Source of the DNA: Methylorubrum extorquens
GTDB lineage: Bacteria; Pseudomonadota; Alphaproteobacteria; Rhizobiales; Beijerinckiaceae
DNA: 64,000 nucleotides
Reading direction: 5' to 3'
Assembly (NCBI RefSeq): GCF_024169925.1
Contig: NZ_JALJXF010000001.1
Span: forward strand, 1,184,001-1,248,000
Part shown: piece by piece, positions 9,261-18,863 of the stretch
Layout: the number at the start of each line of letters is the position of its first letter
Numbering within the stretch: position 1 is the stretch's first letter
The notes under the pieces: model-generated
The model's database searches: none
What the model was told of the DNA's origin: nothing
Seen by the model: the letters and a program-made list of their open reading frames with translations, nothing else
Position numbers and translations under genes: made by a program

Positions 9261-9322
9261 TAGAGCATCGTCCCGAAAGGTGGCCGCCAGCTTTCGGAAA
9301 AGACGATGCAAAGACAAAAGCT
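9261..9322. repeat. Dispersed intergenic repeat, copy 2
   Basis: The sequence starts tagagcatcgtcccgaaagg, continues with agctttcggaaaagacgatg, and has the A-rich tail caaagacaaaag. It is nearly identical to the other copies. It abuts the perfect hairpin at 9323-9363, whose arms also contain GCATCGTC, so the terminator hairpin may derive from the same element. Confidence 0.85.
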
Positions 9323-9363
9323 TAAAGCATCGTCCTGGATCCGATATCCAGGACGATGCTTTA
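9323..9363 (-). terminator. Hairpin terminator of the imuA-imuB-dnaE2 operon
   Basis: An 18-base stem, TAAAGCATCGTCCTGGAT paired with its exact complement, surrounds the loop CCGAT. Read on the minus strand it lies 10 bases past the dnaE2 stop and is followed by AAGCTTTTGTCTTTGC, a T-rich tract. This is a plausible Rho-independent terminator. Confidence 0.7.
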
Positions 9364-9373
9364 GGTGTCGAGC

Positions 9374-12300
9374 CTACCGGAAATTCCGCGCCCGCACCGG
9401 CAGCGCGGCCTCACGCGGATCGGGGCGGACGCTCTGGCCGGTCTCGTCGCCGCGGCCGGTGCGCAGGGCGATCGGCGCCTCGTCGATCCGCTGCAGCAGG
9501 CCGGAGCGGTCGAACAGCTCCGCGGCCACGAGGTGGATCACCGCGCCGACCCGCTGCACCCGTCCGCGGCAGGCCATCAACCGGGCGCCGAGCACGACCC
9601 GGCGCTGCCGGTCGAACAGCTCGGGGCGGACGATCAGGTTGGCGATGCCGGTCTCGTCTTCCAGGGTCATGAACATCGTGCCCTTGGCCGAGCCCGGCCG
9701 CTGGCGCATCAGAACGATCCCGGCGACGACGATCTGCGCCCCGTTGTCCGCCCGCTCGAGTGCCGCGCAGGGTCGTGCGCCCAGATTGGTGAGGGTCTCG
9801 CGCAGGAAGGCGAGGGGGTGCGCGCGCAGGCTGAGGCCCTTGGCGCAGTAATCGGCGACGACCTCGCCGCCCGCGCTCATCGTCGGCAGCGATACGGCGG
9901 GTTCGGCCGTCTGTGCCGGCTCGGCCTGCATCGGTGCGGACAGGGCGGCGAAGAGCGGCAGGGGATCGGGCCGCAGGGCCTTGACCGCCCAGGCGGCCTC
10001 GCGCCGGTTGAGGCCGAGCGAGCGGAAGGCGTCGGCCCGCACGAGGCAGGTGAGGCTCGCCGCCGGCAGGCCGGTCCGGTCCGCCAGCTCGGGCAGGGAG
10101 GCGAAGGACCGCCCGCCGCGTGCCGCCGCGAGACGCTGTCCGTCCCGCTCGGGCAGGCCGCTCGCGAGGCGCAGGCCGAGCCGCACCGCGAAGAGTTTTC
10201 GGCCCTTACCGAGCGATTCCAGGGTGCAGTCCCATTGCGAAGAATTCACGTCGAGGGGGCGGATCTCGACGCCGTGGGCGCGGGCGTCGCGCACGATCTG
10301 CGCGGGGGCGTAGAAGCCCATCGGCTGCGCGTTCAGCAACGCGGCACAGAACACATCCGGATGGTGGCACTTCATCCACGAGGAGGCATAGGCCAACAGC
10401 GCGAAGGAGGCGGCGTGGCTCTCGGGAAAGCCGTAGGAGCCGAAGCCTTCGAGCTGCTTGAAGGTGCGCTCGGCAAAGTCGCGGGCGTAGCCGTTGGCGA
10501 CCATGCCCTCGACGAGGCGGTTCTGGAAGCGGTGGACGCCGCCGGTGAACTTGAAGGTCGCCATCGAGCGGCGCAGCTCGTCCGCTTCCGTGGCGGAGAA
10601 GCCGGCGCCGACCATCGCCACCTGCATCGCCTGCTCCTGGAATAGCGGCACGCCGAGGGTCTTCTCCAAGACCGCCCTCAGTTCCGGCGTCGGGTAGGTG
10701 ACCTCTTCGAGACCCTCGCGGCGGCGCAGATAGGGGTGGACCATGTCGCCCTGGATCGGGCCGGGGCGCACGATCGCCACCTCGATCACGAGATCGTAGA
10801 ACTCTCTGGGCTTCATCCGCGGCAGCATCGCCATCTGGGCGCGACTCTCGATCTGGAACACGCCCAGCGTGTCGGCGCGCCGGATCATCGCGAAGGTCGG
10901 CTCATCCTTTGAGGGGATCGAGGCGAGGTCGTGCGGATCGTTCTTGACCTCGGCCAAGAGGTCGAAGGCGCGGCGCAGGCAGCCGAGCATGCCGAGCCCG
11001 AGCACGTCGACCTTCATGAACTTGAGGGCGTCGATGTCGTCCTTGTCCCACTCGATGACCTGACGGTCGGCCATGGCCGCGGGCTCGACCGGGACCAGCT
11101 CGTCGAGCCGGTCGAGGGTCAGGACGAAGCCGCCGGGATGCTGCGAGAGGTGGCGCGGCGTGCCGATGAGTTCGCGAGCGATCTCCAGGGTCAGGCGCAG
11201 GCGCCGGTCCTCGGGGTTGAGGTTGAGTTCGCGCAATTCGCGCTCGCCGACGCCCTCGCTGCTCCAGCTCCAGGTCATGCGGTTGAGGGCGCCGGTCATG
11301 TCCTCGGGCAGGCCCATCACCTTGCCGACCTCGCGGAGCGCCCCACGCGAGCGGAAGCGGCTGACGATGGCAGTCAGCGCCGAGCGGTGGCGTCCGTAGG
11401 TTTCAAAGATCCACTGGATCACCTCCTCGCGGCGCTCGTGCTCGAAATCGACGTCGATGTCGGGCGGCTCGCGGCGCGCTTCCGACACGAAGCGCTCGAA
11501 CAGCAGGTTCTGCCGCGTCGGATCGATCGAGGTAATGCCGAGACAGAAGCAGACCGCGGAATTGGCCGCCGAGCCGCGCCCCTGGCACAGGATTTTTTCG
11601 CGATTGGCGAAGGCGACGATGGATTCGACCGTGAGAAAGTAGGGGGCGTAGGCCAGCCGCCCGATGAGGCCGAGTTCGTGGTGCAATTGGCGGGTCACAG
11701 GCTCCGGTACGCCGGCCGGATAGCGCCGCGCCGCGCCGGCCCAGGTCAGGCCTTCCAGACGCTCCTGCGGCGAGAGCCCGTCCTCGCGGCTTTCCGTCGG
11801 GTAGGTGTAGGCGAGGTCGTCCAGCGAGAAGGTGCAGGCCGCCGCGATCTCAGCCGTTCGCGCCAGCGCCTCGGGAAAGCGCGCGAACAGGCGCGCGGTC
11901 TCGGCCGGGGCCTTGAGGAAGCGGTCGGCGTGGCGCTCCTTGGCGAACCCCGCCCGGTCGATGGTCAGCCCGAGCCGGATGCAAGCCACCACGTCCTGCA
12001 GCCGGCGCCGCCCCGCGACATGGTAGAGGATGTCGCCGGTGGCGACGACCGGCACCCGCGCGGCGCGGGCGGCGGCGGCCAAAGCGTCGAGCCGGTCCGC
12101 GTCGTCGGGGCGGAAGCGGCGCGTCAGCGCGAGGGAGGCACGGGCACCAAACAGGCTCTTGAGGCGCACGAGATCGTTCGGCAGCGCCGGCCCCGGATGC
12201 TCGGCGAGCAGGATCGCGAAAAGCCCCTCCTGCCACGCCTCCAGATCGCGCCATGTCAGGCGGCAGCGGCCCTTGCCGCCCCTGGCCTTGCCCAGACTGA

Positions 12301-12577
12301 GCAGGCGGCTGAGCCGGCCGTAGGCGGCCCGGTCGGTGGGGTAGACGAGGAGCGGCGAAGCCAGGTCGTCGAGGTCGAGCCGGCAGCCGACCACGAGGCG
12401 CACGCCCGTCACCTTCGCCGCCTGATGCGCCCGCACCATTCCGGCGAGCGAGCCGTGGTCGGTCACGCCCACAGCCGGGATGCCGAGCAGGCTGGCGGCC
12501 GCGAACAATTCCTCCGGGCTCGAGGCGCCACGCAGGAAGGAGAAGTGCGTCGTGACCTGAAGCTCCGGCGTGCTCAC
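9374..12577 (-). CDS. dnaE2: Error-prone DNA polymerase DnaE2 (ImuC)
   Basis: This 1067-residue C-family polymerase starts at GTG 12577, giving [20 protein letters not shown]. The GTGA overlap with the imuB stop implies translational coupling. The N-terminal PHP domain ([23 protein letters not shown]) is followed by the polymerase palm (residues including [17 protein letters not shown], where the PDIDxD acidic residues bind metal), fingers, HhH and a C-terminal OB region ([14 protein letters not shown]). It performs translesion synthesis after DNA damage together with ImuA and ImuB. The length agrees with DnaE2 proteins of about 1080 residues. Confidence 0.95.
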   Translation of the reverse strand: MSTPELQVTTHFSFLRGASSPEELFAAASLLGIPAVGVTDHGSLAGMVRAHQAAKVTGVRLVVGCRLDLDDLASPLLVYPTDRAAYGRLSRLLSLGKARGGKGRCRLTWRDLEAWQEGLFAILLAEHPGPALPNDLVRLKSLFGARASLALTRRFRPDDADRLDALAAAARAARVPVVATGDILYHVAGRRRLQDVVACIRLGLTIDRAGFAKERHADRFLKAPAETARLFARFPEALARTAEIAAACTFSLDDLAYTYPTESREDGLSPQERLEGLTWAGAARRYPAGVPEPVTRQLHHELGLIGRLAYAPYFLTVESIVAFANREKILCQGRGSAANSAVCFCLGITSIDPTRQNLLFERFVSEARREPPDIDVDFEHERREEVIQWIFETYGRHRSALTAIVSRFRSRGALREVGKVMGLPEDMTGALNRMTWSWSSEGVGERELRELNLNPEDRRLRLTLEIARELIGTPRHLSQHPGGFVLTLDRLDELVPVEPAAMADRQVIEWDKDDIDALKFMKVDVLGLGMLGCLRRAFDLLAEVKNDPHDLASIPSKDEPTFAMIRRADTLGVFQIESRAQMAMLPRMKPREFYDLVIEVAIVRPGPIQGDMVHPYLRRREGLEEVTYPTPELRAVLEKTLGVPLFQEQAMQVAMVGAGFSATEADELRRSMATFKFTGGVHRFQNRLVEGMVANGYARDFAERTFKQLEGFGSYGFPESHAASFALLAYASSWMKCHHPDVFCAALLNAQPMGFYAPAQIVRDARAHGVEIRPLDVNSSQWDCTLESLGKGRKLFAVRLGLRLASGLPERDGQRLAAARGGRSFASLPELADRTGLPAASLTCLVRADAFRSLGLNRREAAWAVKALRPDPLPLFAALSAPMQAEPAQTAEPAVSLPTMSAGGEVVADYCAKGLSLRAHPLAFLRETLTNLGARPCAALERADNGAQIVVAGIVLMRQRPGSAKGTMFMTLEDETGIANLIVRPELFDRQRRVVLGARLMACRGRVQRVGAVIHLVAAELFDRSGLLQRIDEAPIALRTGRGDETGQSVRPDPREAALPVRARNFR

Positions 12578-14076
12578 GCCTCGCCGAGCCCGTGCAGCCA
12601 CCAGCGCCCGTTGGCCTCCACCGGCGCATCGCGAAAAAGCCAGAAGCGCTCGCCGGCCTCCGTCTCGACCCGGTAATAGTCGCGGGTCAGCGCGGCCTCC
12701 GCGTCTGCCACCCACCACTCGCCGAGGATGCGCTCCGGCCCGTCGGCCCGCGCGATGCGATGGCGGGTGTTGCGCCAGACGAAGAACAGCGGCGGCGCGT
12801 CGGGGATCTCGGCCATCGCCGTGACCGGCTCCGGCGGCGCCAGGAGGCGGGCCGGGCGCGGCAGGTCGGCGGGCCAGAGTGCGCCGAGGGGAGCAGCCAG
12901 AGCCGGCACCCGGCGCACCGCCCGCTCGGGCAGGTCGCTCTCCACCGGTTCCAGCCGATAGACGCGGGCGGCGCCGAGGCGCACCAGCAGGGTATCGACC
13001 AGGGCGGCGAGGTCCGGCGCCTGCGGGCCGGCGGCGAGATGGGTGGCTTGGCGCTCGGCCAGAGGCTCGACCCGCGAGGCGGAGAGCACCGCTTCCTCGA
13101 TACCGAAGCCGGGATCGATCAGCGCGAGGCGCTCAGTGAGCAGCCGGGCGAGGTGGGCGGCGTCGCGGCTCGGCCCCGCCGTGCCGATGCGGATCGCCTG
13201 ATCGAGGCGATCGACGCGGGCGAAGACGAGGTCGAGCCGGCGCGCGCCGAGGCCGCGCCGTTCCAGTTCCGGCACGAGCCGGGCGCAGAGGTCGGCGACG
13301 ACCCGTTGCAGGCTCTCATGGGCGCCGACCGGCTCGGCGAAGCGCAGGGCCACCCGCGGCGTCTCCGGCGCGGCAAGCGCCGTCAGCGGCTCCGGCGCAT
13401 GCCCGAGCGCCCGGTCGAGCCGGAACAGGATCTCGGCACCGAAGCGCAGCCGCAAGGCCGCCCGCGGCTTGTCGCCGAGTTGGCCGATGCGGGTGAGGCC
13501 GACATCCTGCAGCGCCCGCACGGCCTCGAAGCCGAGCCGGAGCGCCGCCACCGGCAGGGGGGCCAGCACCCGCGGCGCGTCTCCGGAGGGCACGATTCCC
13601 CCCTCGCCGAAGCGGGCCACACCCCAGGCGCAGCCTGGCGTGTCGGCGAGCGCGAGCCGCGCCAGGATGCCCGTTCGCTCCAGGCGCGCGGAGAGGTCGG
13701 CGAGCAGCGGGGCCTCGCCGCCGTGGAGATGGGCGGCGCCGGTGATGTCGATCAGCAGCCCGTCGGGCGGATCGAGCGCGACGATCGGCGCGTAGCGCTG
13801 GCACCACAGGCCGAGCCGCGCCAGCGCCGCGGCATCCGCCTCGGGATCGGCGGGGACGAGGTAGAGGCCCGGCACCATTGCGCCGGCATGGGCTGCGCTC
13901 ATGCCCGGTCGCAGGCCGAGGCGGCGGGCAGCGGCGTCCACGTCGGCGAGCCCGCGCCGGGCACCGTCCTGCGCCACGGTGGCAAGCGGCTCATCCGGAG
14001 GCGCGGCGCTGGACCCGCTCCGGCGCAGCCGGTCGGTCGGCCAAGCCGGCAGGTACAGCGAGACGACCCTGCGCAT
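12574..14076 (-). CDS. imuB: ImuB, inactive Y-family polymerase-like mutasome hub
   Basis: The 500-residue protein is taken from [19 protein letters not shown]; a further in-frame ATG lies at 14112. It has the DinB/UmuC-like fold sequence, but where active Y-family polymerases place the first catalytic aspartate it reads [10 protein letters not shown], as expected for ImuB. The C-terminus ([18 protein letters not shown]) is the conserved ImuB tail. Known ImuB proteins bind the beta clamp and link ImuA to DnaE2. It overlaps the imuA end by 86 bases and the dnaE2 start by 4 bases. It is induced through the SOS box at 14789. Confidence 0.93.
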   Translation of the reverse strand: MRRVVSLYLPAWPTDRLRRSGSSAAPPDEPLATVAQDGARRGLADVDAAARRLGLRPGMSAAHAGAMVPGLYLVPADPEADAAALARLGLWCQRYAPIVALDPPDGLLIDITGAAHLHGGEAPLLADLSARLERTGILARLALADTPGCAWGVARFGEGGIVPSGDAPRVLAPLPVAALRLGFEAVRALQDVGLTRIGQLGDKPRAALRLRFGAEILFRLDRALGHAPEPLTALAAPETPRVALRFAEPVGAHESLQRVVADLCARLVPELERRGLGARRLDLVFARVDRLDQAIRIGTAGPSRDAAHLARLLTERLALIDPGFGIEEAVLSASRVEPLAERQATHLAAGPQAPDLAALVDTLLVRLGAARVYRLEPVESDLPERAVRRVPALAAPLGALWPADLPRPARLLAPPEPVTAMAEIPDAPPLFFVWRNTRHRIARADGPERILGEWWVADAEAALTRDYYRVETEAGERFWLFRDAPVEANGRWWLHGLGEA

Positions 14077-14752
14077 CGCAAGCCTCCACGATCCAAGCCC
14101 CCGGCGCCCCACCCCGGCAGCGCTGCAAGTCGAGCCGCCAGCGCGGCCGGCCCATGCGACGGTTCGTTCCTTCAGAGGGGGCGGGCGCCACCCGCCAGCG
14201 GGTTCGCGCGGCGGAGGGCTCCGGCTCGACGGCCTCGCCCGCGCAGAGGCGGTGCACGACGAGCGCGGTAACGCCCGAGCCCTCCGCCGCGAGTTGGAGC
14301 CGGCGGGAGGGGGTGAGCGTCATGCGGGTCAGTTCGCCGACGACGCCGGCCAGCCCGCGATGGCGCAGGCCCTCCTCCATGGCGGGCAGCACCTCGGCAT
14401 CCCGCCACGTCTCGCAATAGACCACCCGGTCGGGATGCAGCCCGACCCGGGCGAGGGCGGGCGCGAACAGGTCTCGGCTGTGCAGGCACCACAGCACCGG
14501 CCCGTCGAGCCGGGCGAGGATGCCGCCGGCAAACAGCACGGCGGTGGCGGCGTAACGCCCGCGCGGGCCGCCCTCATGGATCTGGTGGAGCGCCCCGAGG
14601 GCCAGCCCGCCACCGGGCAAAGCCGCGTCGAGCCCCGCAACCCCGAAGGGGAGGGCGCGAGGGTCCGCCGGCTCGCTGCCGGTCCCGGCACGGTCCGTCA
14701 GGCGGCGAAGCGCGTCCAGCGTCGGCACGTCGTGGGAGCGGAGAGGGGGCAT
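13991..14752 (-). CDS. imuA: ImuA, RecA-like mutasome protein
   Basis: This 253-residue first gene of the SOS mutasome operon has the ImuA/SulA-like core LPFGVAGLDAALPGGGLALG, with the degenerate Walker A region typical of the family, and ALHQIHEGGPRGRYAATAVL. ImuA is needed with ImuB and DnaE2 for damage-induced mutagenesis in alphaproteobacteria, where it replaces UmuD/UmuC. The gene starts 37 bases from the LexA-type box. The extended C-terminus overlaps imuB. Confidence 0.9.
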   Translation of the reverse strand: MPPLRSHDVPTLDALRRLTDRAGTGSEPADPRALPFGVAGLDAALPGGGLALGALHQIHEGGPRGRYAATAVLFAGGILARLDGPVLWCLHSRDLFAPALARVGLHPDRVVYCETWRDAEVLPAMEEGLRHRGLAGVVGELTRMTLTPSRRLQLAAEGSGVTALVVHRLCAGEAVEPEPSAARTRWRVAPAPSEGTNRRMGRPRWRLDLQRCRGGAPGAWIVEACDAQGRLAVPAGLADRPAAPERVQRRASG

Positions 14753-14788
14753 GGGCCTGGGTTCGGGAGGGTTTGAGGGTGCCGTTCA

Positions 14789-14803
14789 GAACAAACAGTG
14801 AAC
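14789..14803 (-). promoter_or_regulatory. SOS (LexA) box of the imuA operon
   Basis: On the minus strand the site reads GTTC-N7-GTTC, the direct-repeat LexA operator of alphaproteobacteria such as Caulobacter and rhizobia. It lies 37 bases before the imuA start codon, where it would overlap the promoter. Confidence 0.85.
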
Positions 14804-14819
14804 ACACCTGAGCCGTAAC

Positions 14820-15129
14820 CCGTCAACCGCTCTTGCGTTGCCATCCCTGTTGAAAATGCGGATTTTATTCCGGTCGCGCCCTTGACCCCGGTTCGGCGGG
14901 CCGGCGACGTACCAAGCCCTGCACGCAGAGCGGGTGCGACGGCTTATCTCACGCAAATCCGCATGCCGACTCGACCCGAGAGCAACAAATCCGGGCGCTG
15001 TTGCCCTTGAACGACAGACGTTTGCCCGCGCTGTCCTATCGTATTGTCTGCCGGGGACTTTGCCGGAGGATGTCGTATGGGATGCGCAATCTGCGTCTTT
15101 CCCGCGAGCTCTCTAGATTTATCAGGGTC
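14820..15129. other. Spacer between imuA regulatory region and receiver gene
   Basis: About 310 bases with no gene. I see no tRNA or strong promoter match. A short direct repeat (TCATGAGTGAC twice, from 15128) sits at the far end and creates a five-codon frame ending on the start of the receiver gene. Confidence 0.45.
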
Positions 15130-15143
15130 ATGAGTGACCAGTC

Positions 15144-15548
15144 ATGAGTGACGCACGACCCACAGGCCACCGGCCCGTCATTCTCGTCGTCGAGGATGAA
15201 CCCGATGAGCGCTACCTCGCGGCCGAGCTGCTGGAGGAGAAGGGCTTCGAGGTCATCGAGGCCGAGACGGCCGAGCGTGCGCTCGACATCCTGCACCAGC
15301 GGGGCGACGGGATCGACGTGGTGTTCTCGGACGTGCGCACGCCGGGCACGATCGGCGGCTTCGAACTCGCGCGGATCATCGGCGTGACGTGGCCGCGCAT
15401 CCGCCTGCTGCTGACCTCAGGCGACGCGGGCGACCAGCCGAGCGACCTGCGCGTCACCGCGACCTTCATGCCCAAGCCCTGGCGGGCACCGGAAATTTTG
15501 ACGTGGCTCGAAGAGGCCGCGGGGCTCAGGGAGCCGCCGGAGGGCTAG
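15144..15548 (+). CDS. Single-domain response regulator
   Basis: The 134-residue CheY-like receiver has ILVVEDEPDERYLAAELL (acidic pocket E-D-E), the phosphoacceptor aspartate in VVFSDVRTPG, the T/S switch in LLLTSGDAG and the conserved lysine in FMPKPW. There is no output domain. It probably acts as a phosphate sink or a protein-interaction switch for a distant kinase. The ATG at 15144 overlaps the stop of a tiny upstream frame (15130-15147). The stop codon TAG is the first triplet of repeat copy 3. Confidence 0.9.
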   Translation: MSDARPTGHRPVILVVEDEPDERYLAAELLEEKGFEVIEAETAERALDILHQRGDGIDVVFSDVRTPGTIGGFELARIIGVTWPRIRLLLTSGDAGDQPSDLRVTATFMPKPWRAPEILTWLEEAAGLREPPEG

Positions 15549-15617
15549 AGCATCGTCCCGAAAGGTGGCCATCGGCTTTCGGAAAAGACGATGCAAAAAC
15601 AAAAATCTAGAGCATCG
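15546..15617. repeat. Dispersed intergenic repeat, copy 3
   Basis: The sequence starts tagagcatcgtcccgaaagg, continues with tcggctttcggaaaagacga, and has the A-rich tail aaaaacaaaaat followed by a second tagagcatcg start. The first three bases form the stop codon of the receiver gene. Confidence 0.85.
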
Positions 15618-15667
15618 CGACATTAGACGCCCCTCTCCCCGCATACGAGGAGAGGGGGAAAACCGGC

Positions 15668-16129
15668 TTACGCCGCCGCGACGGTCGCCTTCACGATCCG
15701 GTCCGGATCGCGCACGGGCTCGCCGCGCTTGATCGTGTCGACCACTTCCATGCCCTCGATCACCTTGCCCCATACCGTGTACTGGCGGTCGAGGAAGCGC
15801 GCGTCGGAGAAGCAGACGAAGAACTGCGAATTCGCCGAGTGCGGGAAGTTGGTGCGCGCCATCGAGCAGGTGCCGCGCACGTGCGGCTCGGCGTTGAACT
15901 CGGCGTTGAGGTCGGGCAGCTCCGAGCCGCCCGAACCGGTGCCGGTCGGGTCGCCGGTCTGGGCCATGAAGCCGTCGATGACGCGGTGGAACGGCACGCC
16001 GTCGTAGAAGCCCTGGGTCGTCAGTGTCTTGATCCGCTCGACGTGGTTGGGGGCGAGGTCGGCGCGCAGCGCGATGACGACGCGGCCCTTGGTGGTCTCA
16101 AGGACGATGGTCTCGTTCGTCTCTGCCAT
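15668..16129 (-). CDS. ppiB: Cytoplasmic peptidyl-prolyl isomerase (cyclophilin)
   Basis: This 153-residue cyclophilin carries FHRVIDGFMAQTGDPTGTG (catalytic Arg in FHRVI, then F-M-x-Q) and SANSQFFVCF. There is no signal peptide, so it is cytoplasmic. It catalyses cis-trans isomerisation of X-Pro bonds during protein folding. It is the last gene of a minus-strand run coaD, ppiA, TonB-like gene, ppiB, and is 3 bases past the small gene upstream. The coaD-cyclophilin order is common in Rhizobiales. Confidence 0.9.
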   Translation of the reverse strand: MAETNETIVLETTKGRVVIALRADLAPNHVERIKTLTTQGFYDGVPFHRVIDGFMAQTGDPTGTGSGGSELPDLNAEFNAEPHVRGTCSMARTNFPHSANSQFFVCFSDARFLDRQYTVWGKVIEGMEVVDTIKRGEPVRDPDRIVKATVAAA

Positions 16130-16132
16130 GAG

Positions 16133-16579
16133 TTAAATTCCCTGTCCTTTAGGTCCGTCGTAGATGAAGCGCAGCGCCAGGGGGCGCCCCGCGATGGCTC
16201 CGCCGAGAGCCGGGGTGAGCCGGACCGGCGTGCAGCGGGCGATCGCATCGAGCGTCGCCCGAATCAGGATGTCCCGGGCTCTCGCATCGCCCGGCGTCTT
16301 CGCAAACGGAGTCTTGGCGAAGGTGATCTGCGGCGTACCGATCACCGAGCCATCCCGGCGCAGAGAGAGACGCGCCGTGATCTCCGCGCGCTCGAACCGG
16401 CTGAGCCCTTCGGGCGCCTTCCAGCAGGCGGCCAGCGCCGGGTAGAGCGCCTTCAAGGTATCGGCCGGGGCCGCCGCCGTGTCACCGGCGGGCAGCGGCA
16501 CATGCTGCGTACCCCGGAAGGTTTGGGGCAGGGTGCGCCAGGGTTCAATGCCGCCGAACGCATCGGCCTCGCCCGCCAT
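16133..16579 (-). CDS. Small envelope protein with TonB/TolA C-terminal-like domain
   Basis: The frame from ATG 16579 gives 148 residues. The same frame extends upstream and reads RRGVCILAAYLAPIASIMAG, a good signal peptide, so the true start may be a non-ATG codon near or inside the ppiA end. The mature part has CWKAP and ITARLSLRRDGSVIGTPQIT, resembling the C-terminal domain of TolA/TonB proteins (W..P..., l.rDGsv...). It probably works in the periplasm. It lies between two cyclophilin genes. Function is not assigned; the similarity is by eye. Confidence 0.55.
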   Translation of the reverse strand: MAGEADAFGGIEPWRTLPQTFRGTQHVPLPAGDTAAAPADTLKALYPALAACWKAPEGLSRFERAEITARLSLRRDGSVIGTPQITFAKTPFAKTPGDARARDILIRATLDAIARCTPVRLTPALGGAIAGRPLALRFIYDGPKGQGI

Positions 16580-16647
16580 GATCGAGGCGATCGGGGCAAG
16601 GTAGGCCGCGAGGATGCAGACCCCGCGGCGCGATGGCCGGCGGGCCG

Positions 16648-17190
16648 CTATTGGCCGCCTCCGGCGAGCGTCATCTTCACGATCTTGTCGGGGTTCTGCA
16701 CGGAGCCGTTATCGGCCTTGGAGCCCTTCTTGATCTTGTCGACCACGTCCATGCCCGAGGTGACGACGCCGACGACGGTGTAGTTGTTGTTCAGGAAGTC
16801 CGCGTCGCCGAGGCAGATGAAGAACTGCGAGTTGGCCGAATTCGGGCTGCCCGAGCGGGCCATGCCGACCGTGCCACGCTTGAACGGCGCGGAAGAGAAC
16901 TCGGCGGGGATGTTGGGCAGGCTGGAGCCGCCGGTGCCGTTGCCCTTGGGATCACCCGTCTGGACCATGAAGCCGTCGATGACGCGGTGGAACTTCAGGC
17001 CGTCGTAGAAGCCTTGGCCGATCAGCGTCTTGAGCTGCTTGACGTGCTTGGGTGCGATCTCCGGGCGCAGTTCGATCGTGACCCGCCCGTCCTTGGTCTC
17101 GAGCGTCACGGTGTTCTCGCCGGCCCGCGCCGGGGCGGCGAAGAGCATGGCGGAGAGGGCGAGTCCGAGGACGGCGTGGCGGCGATTCAT
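16648..17190 (-). CDS. ppiA: Periplasmic peptidyl-prolyl isomerase (cyclophilin)
   Basis: The 180-residue protein starts at MNRRHAVLGLALSAMLFAAP, a clear signal peptide with a likely cut after ARA. The cyclophilin domain shows FHRVIDGFMVQTGDP and NSANSQFFICLGD, matching active-site residues of the family. It assists folding of secreted and outer membrane proteins. It is 26 bases downstream of coaD on the same strand and precedes the TonB-like gene. An upstream in-frame ATG at 17241 would mask the signal peptide and is less likely. Confidence 0.9.
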   Translation of the reverse strand: MNRRHAVLGLALSAMLFAAPARAGENTVTLETKDGRVTIELRPEIAPKHVKQLKTLIGQGFYDGLKFHRVIDGFMVQTGDPKGNGTGGSSLPNIPAEFSSAPFKRGTVGMARSGSPNSANSQFFICLGDADFLNNNYTVVGVVTSGMDVVDKIKKGSKADNGSVQNPDKIVKMTLAGGGQ

Positions 17191-17215
17191 GCGGGCGAAA
17201 GCTCCGTAGTGGGGA

Positions 17216-17719
17216 TCAGGATTTGCCAAAGCGAGCGGCAAGCTGCGCGGCGACGACCGGCGGCACGAAGGGGGAGACGTCGCCGCCCATCGCCGCGATC
17301 TGGCGCACCAGGGTGGCGGTGATCGGGCGCACGCCGGTGGAGGCGGGCAGGAACACGGTCTGGACCTCGGGCGCCATCGCGCCGTTCATGCCGGCGAGTT
17401 GCATCTCGTAATCGAGGTCGGTGCCGTCGCGCAGCCCCCGGATGAACAGGCGCGCCCCGCAGCGACGGGCGGCCGTGACGGCGAGATCGTCGAAGGTGAC
17501 GACCTCCAGGCTCGCACCCTCGGCCGCAGCCAGCGGCTCGCAGGTCTCGCGCAGAAGGGCGGCGCGCTCCTCGGCCGTGAACAGCGGCGCCTTGCCGGGA
17601 TGCACGCCGATGGCCAGCACCAGCCGCGGCACGAGGCGGCAGGCCTGTCGCACCACGTCGAGATGGCCGTTGGTGACCGGATCGAAGGAACCGGCGTAGA
17701 GCGCTGTACGGGTCGTCAC
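17216..17719 (-). CDS. coaD: Phosphopantetheine adenylyltransferase
   Basis: The 167-residue protein begins [20 protein letters not shown], with the nucleotidyltransferase T/HxGH motif (TNGH), and has the later conserved segment [19 protein letters not shown] that is diagnostic of CoaD. It transfers AMP from ATP to 4'-phosphopantetheine, the penultimate step of coenzyme A synthesis in the cytoplasm. The length matches the family (about 160-170). It heads the cyclophilin run. Confidence 0.96.
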   Translation of the reverse strand: MTTRTALYAGSFDPVTNGHLDVVRQACRLVPRLVLAIGVHPGKAPLFTAEERAALLRETCEPLAAAEGASLEVVTFDDLAVTAARRCGARLFIRGLRDGTDLDYEMQLAGMNGAMAPEVQTVFLPASTGVRPITATLVRQIAAMGGDVSPFVPPVVAAQLAARFGKS

Positions 17720-17771
17720 GGGAACGGGCCTAGAGCATTTTTCCCGCGAACGGAACCGCCGCCAACAGAAA

Positions 17772-17793
17772 CGGGCGCCCCGGAGGGCGCCCG
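17772..17793 (-). terminator. Hairpin after the porin-like gene
   Basis: CGGGCGCCC pairs perfectly with GGGCGCCCG across CGGA. It lies 67 bases past the outer membrane protein stop on the minus strand and is followed by TTTCTGTT. This is a likely terminator, though the T tract is weak. Confidence 0.55.
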
Positions 17794-17859
17794 CTCGAAC
17801 GAGATGGTGTCGGCATCGAAGGCCCCGGTCGAACCGGAGCGCTCAGCCGGCCCTCCGGC

Positions 17860-18684
17860 TTAATAGGAGCCGAACCCGAAATTCAGGCCGACGCGGGCCA
17901 GAGCGCCCTCCGTGCGGGATTCGAGATTGTAGCCGACGCCGGGGCCGCCCGTGCTGCGGATCAGCACCGTGCGGCTGCCGAGGTCGTAGCGCAGATACTC
18001 GGCCTTGACCGTCATCTGCAGGGACCCCGTGAGATCCAGGAAGGAATTGGCCGGGATCGCGTACTCGATACCGCCGCCGTAGGCGTAGCCGGTCTCGAGG
18101 CCGGAGCGGGCACCGGCATAGGTGATCGGCGTTCCCGTGCGGAAGACCGCGGCCGACGTGGCGGTGCCGTAGGCGAAGCCGCCGGTGCCGTAGACCAGGA
18201 CGCGGTCGAAGGCGTAGCCGATACGGCCGCGCACGGTGCCGAGGAAGTCGAGGTCGGCGGCGTAGACGTTGCGGAGGACGTTCGGGTTGAGGGCGGGGTT
18301 GAAGATCGTCTCGGTGCGGCTGCGCGCCAGGTCGAGATACTGCGCGTCGGTCTCGAAGCCGAAGACGAAACCGGTGCCCGGCGTGAGCTGGAAGTTGTAG
18401 CCGGCCTGGCCACCGATGCTGAACCCGTCCTGCGGCAAGGCGACGTTCGCGCGGCGCAGGCCGCCGGTCACGTTGGCCTGGAGCGCACCGATCCCGGTGG
18501 TCCGCAGGGTGTCGCTCTCGGTGTAGGCGTAGCCGCCGTTGGGGCCGAAATAGGCGCCCGTCCAGGCGAAGACGGGGACCGGGGTGAAGACCGGCGCCTC
18601 AGCGCGGCGCGGCAGGTCGGCGGCCAGCGCGGTTCCGGAAAGGAGGACGCCCGCGAGGCCGGAGAGGATCAGGGAGTTGCGCAA
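17860..18684 (-). CDS. Outer membrane beta-barrel protein (Omp25/opacity-like)
   Basis: The 274-residue protein has a signal peptide ending ALA-ADLPRR, the typical start of rhizobial Omp25-like proteins (AAD...). It then has FAWTGAYFGPNGGYAYTES and a C-terminus ending RVGLNFGFGSY, with the terminal aromatic residue required for outer membrane insertion. The alternating pattern suggests an 8-stranded barrel. Its role is probably envelope stability or adhesion. A palindrome lies in its upstream region at 18750-18770 and a hairpin follows the gene. Confidence 0.85.
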   Translation of the reverse strand: MRNSLILSGLAGVLLSGTALAADLPRRAEAPVFTPVPVFAWTGAYFGPNGGYAYTESDTLRTTGIGALQANVTGGLRRANVALPQDGFSIGGQAGYNFQLTPGTGFVFGFETDAQYLDLARSRTETIFNPALNPNVLRNVYAADLDFLGTVRGRIGYAFDRVLVYGTGGFAYGTATSAAVFRTGTPITYAGARSGLETGYAYGGGIEYAIPANSFLDLTGSLQMTVKAEYLRYDLGSRTVLIRSTGGPGVGYNLESRTEGALARVGLNFGFGSY

Positions 18685-18749
18685 GGCTCGAACCGAAGGT
18701 GTGAGGAAAGCCGCACTTTCTCTACCGGCGGTTGGGCACGGAAACTATG

Positions 18750-18770
18750 ATATAACGGCAACAGTTATAT
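18750..18770. promoter_or_regulatory. Perfect dyad ATATAAC-N7-GTTATAT upstream of the porin-like gene
   Basis: A 7+7 inverted repeat with a 7-base spacer lies 66-86 bases before the outer membrane protein start, in an AT-rich stretch unlike the surrounding GC-rich DNA. The shape suggests a transcription factor operator. The regulator is not identifiable here. Confidence 0.45.
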
Positions 18771-18863
18771 TGAGACGACAACACCGCGTCATGACTTGAA
18801 GCGAATACTGTAATTCCGAAAATAATCCCGTATCACAAAATTTTGATCAGCATCGCCCGCCGA

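Noticed and set aside
14820..15060. Possible small RNA or tRNA in the imuA-receiver spacer
   Set aside because: No stable fold, promoter or terminator was found by eye.
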